This document shows positions 5,827 through 6,871 of a DNA stretch of 6,871 nucleotides, one piece after another. The number at the start of each line of letters is the position of its first letter. The first letter of the stretch is position 1. This DNA is from Verrucomicrobiota bacterium. GTDB lineage: Bacteria > Verrucomicrobiota > Verrucomicrobiia > Chthoniobacterales > UBA10450. Both the position numbers and the translations under genes were made by a program. The notes beneath the pieces are model-generated. The model worked only from the letters and a program-made list of their open reading frames with translations. It had not been told where the DNA came from and did no database searches. The stretch spans positions 1-6,871 of the forward strand of contig QHNF01000133.1 of NCBI GenBank assembly GCA_003218345.1, in the 5' to 3' direction.

Positions 5827-5874
5827 TAGGGACATCGCGCTGCGATGCCCGGATGGCGCAGCGCGCGGTCCCTA
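5827..5874. repeat. Palindromic element copy C, between the sulfotransferase paralogs
   Basis: A 48-bp element from TAGGGAC to GTCCCTA, whose outer 7-bp arms are perfect inverted repeats. Core arms are CGCGCTGCG (5836-5844) and CGCAGCGCG (5857-5865) around a 12-nt spacer. The left half forms CATCGC-gct-GCGATG (5833-5846). It lies about 30 bp beyond the stop codon of the upstream sulfotransferase and 72 bp before the preferred start of the downstream one. Read on the minus strand, its left end supplies ATGTCCCTACCC, an in-frame upstream start for the downstream gene that is probably not used. The rest of this gap (5755-5826, 5875-5906) holds a 5' flank shared with the paralog and nothing else recognisable. 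Confidence 0.87.
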
Positions 5875-5906
5875 CTCAAGCGATTCAATTGCACGACAGA
5901 AGCAGA

Positions 5907-6833
5907 TCAAAAATTGTTGACCAGCCAGGCGAAGAAAAAGAGCAATGAAAAACCGTATCGTGCCGGCCATTGTCTGGCTGGCCCGCCCAGTTTCGCTGCG
6001 CAGGTCTTGAGCTCTTTCTTGAAGAACTGAGCCAGATGCGACCGGACTTTGTCTGTTAACTGAAGCTTTTCCATCCCATTCCAACTGTTGTAATCCGCCG
6101 TCAGTCTCTCACTCGGCTTGTGCCGGTCGGCACCCAAGAAATGGAGGATGAAGCCCCGCAGTTCAGCGGGATTTCTTTGGAGGTCATCAAAGAAGTACAC
6201 ACGGAACCGGTCCGGATGGACATAGCGTTTCCATCGCGCGACGATCGCGCTGGGGTACGAGCGCAAGCGCATTCCTCGGCGGAGTAAATTTCGATTCACG
6301 TCGGCGATATCGGTGATGTCAAACGGCTCAATCTGGCCGTAATGCACTTCCATGGACAAGTGCGACCATGCTCGCTCAACCGGATCACGAGCCAGAAAGA
6401 TCACCTTTAAATTCGGGAAATATTCGACGATTCGCCGAATTATCTCATCGCTCAGCGTCGAATACGTTGGCGTAATGTCCCCGGAGAGGAGCGATCCTTT
6501 GGGTTCGAACAGCCGGGCATAATTCTCAAGGTCGATAGACGGCCGGGCGCTCAGGCTTTTGATGCTTTCGAGAAAACGAACATCGCGCTCGTCTCTGCAA
6601 CGCGGAGGGCGTGCGCGTTGAATCTTGCTCAGTTCATCAAAATAATGCAGTTCCTTTATGGGCGGCATCCAGAAATCCGGATGCGAGTCGAGTTGTTGAT
6701 AAAGCCATGTTGTTCCAGCTTTCTGAGCGCCCACACACAAGAAATCAGGGCAAGTATCGCCGGTCCAAGAGTGCTTGGCTTCTCCATAGCGGTCGTTAAC
6801 TACGCGAGATTTAAACGGCCAGGTCCACTGCAC
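5907..6833 (-). CDS. PAPS-dependent sulfotransferase, upstream paralog
   Basis: A 308-residue paralog of the neighbouring sulfotransferase. The PAPS 5'-loop FLCVGAQKAGTTWLY (31-45) has K38. E61 in KELHYFD, SGDITPTYS (117-125) and the 3'-phosphate motif FLARDPVERAWS (146-157, with R149 and S157) are all intact, so activity is plausible. The acceptor is unknown; polysaccharide, lipid or small molecule are all possible. The C-terminus ends YGFSLLFFFAWLVNNF, hydrophobic like its paralog but shorter. The start used is GTG (6833), which aligns with the ATG of the neighbour. An in-frame TAA lies three codons upstream, and the nearby ATG at 6840 is in another frame. The DNA upstream (6834-6871) still resembles the neighbour's 5' flank, but with a 2-base length difference close to the start. 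Both genes probably arose by tandem duplication. Any promoter lies beyond the window. Confidence 0.88.
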   Translation of the reverse strand: MQWTWPFKSRVVNDRYGEAKHSWTGDTCPDFLCVGAQKAGTTWLYQQLDSHPDFWMPPIKELHYFDELSKIQRARPPRCRDERDVRFLESIKSLSARPSIDLENYARLFEPKGSLLSGDITPTYSTLSDEIIRRIVEYFPNLKVIFLARDPVERAWSHLSMEVHYGQIEPFDITDIADVNRNLLRRGMRLRSYPSAIVARWKRYVHPDRFRVYFFDDLQRNPAELRGFILHFLGADRHKPSERLTADYNSWNGMEKLQLTDKVRSHLAQFFKKELKTCAAKLGGPARQWPARYGFSLLFFFAWLVNNF

Positions 6834-6871
6834 GCCGCATTATCTTGTACGCTGCGCCGAAAAAGCAAGCG
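6834..6871. repeat. Duplicated 5' flank of the sulfotransferase genes
   Basis: Plus-strand bases from ATTATCTT (6839) to the window end match bases from 5762 upstream of the other paralog at about 25 of 32 positions, counted by eye (shared ATTATCTT, GCTG and AAAAAGCAAG blocks). On the minus strand the shared piece can be read as CFFGPAKKI upstream of the downstream gene and CFFGAAYKI here. It shows that the duplication unit included sequence upstream of the start codons. Confidence 0.6.

Noticed and set aside
5755..5835. ATG at 5835 as start of the downstream sulfotransferase
   Set aside because: The codon is contributed by palindromic element C, and the paralog aligns with the ATG at 5754; kept as a possibility only for the CFFGPAKKI stretch.
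1..6871. CRISPR array, tRNA, transposase or toxin-antitoxin genes
   Set aside because: No regularly spaced direct repeats, cloverleaf-like segments, or open frames with such signatures were found on reading both strands by eye.

Overview
The window looks like chromosomal DNA from an environmental, Gram-negative-type bacterium of moderate-to-high GC. Housekeeping genes (RNase III, purD) sit with an HtrA-type protease and an S41-family protein, and the gaps carry short dispersed repeats. The overall style reminds me of soil Verrucomicrobiota (Chthoniobacterales/Udaeobacter-like), but that is an inference with low-to-moderate confidence; no rRNA or other phylogenetic marker was compared.

Layout, left to right. 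The 5' part of rnc (RNase III, minus strand) runs off the left edge. A secreted peptidase-S41-like protein (minus, 467-1597) follows; its catalytic Ser and Lys positions are replaced, so it is probably a pseudoenzyme. Next come purD (minus, 1793-3061) and an HtrA/S1C-type serine protease with a PDZ domain (minus, 3121-4248). These four genes point the same way in the transcription order htrA-like, purD, S41-like, rnc. The htrA-purD gap is only 59 bp, while the other two gaps carry dispersed repeats. An HxlR-type regulator (plus, 4368-4748) diverges from the protease. On the right are two tandem paralogous PAPS-type sulfotransferases (minus, 4801-5754 and 5907-6833).

The most distinctive content is repetitive DNA. 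Three copies (about 4137-4184, 4746-4800, 5827-5874) of a roughly 50-bp palindromic element share the inverted core CGCGCTGCG ... CGCAGCGCG. Their inner hairpin shows compensatory base changes. One copy lies in frame inside the N-terminal coding region of the HtrA-like protease. One supplies the stop codon of hxlR and directly abuts the stop codon of a sulfotransferase. One separates the sulfotransferase paralogs and creates a spurious upstream start codon. Two other repeat families occupy the gaps upstream of rnc (350-379) and between purD and the S41-like gene (1645-1790).

I see no CRISPR array, tRNA, rRNA, transposase or obvious defence system. No stretch longer than 300 bases lacks a gene; the longest gap is the 195-bp purD/S41 spacer. 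The two sulfotransferases imply sulfation of some glycan, lipid or small molecule. The protease and S41-like protein suggest protein quality control or envelope functions, but nothing in the sequence ties these genes into one pathway.
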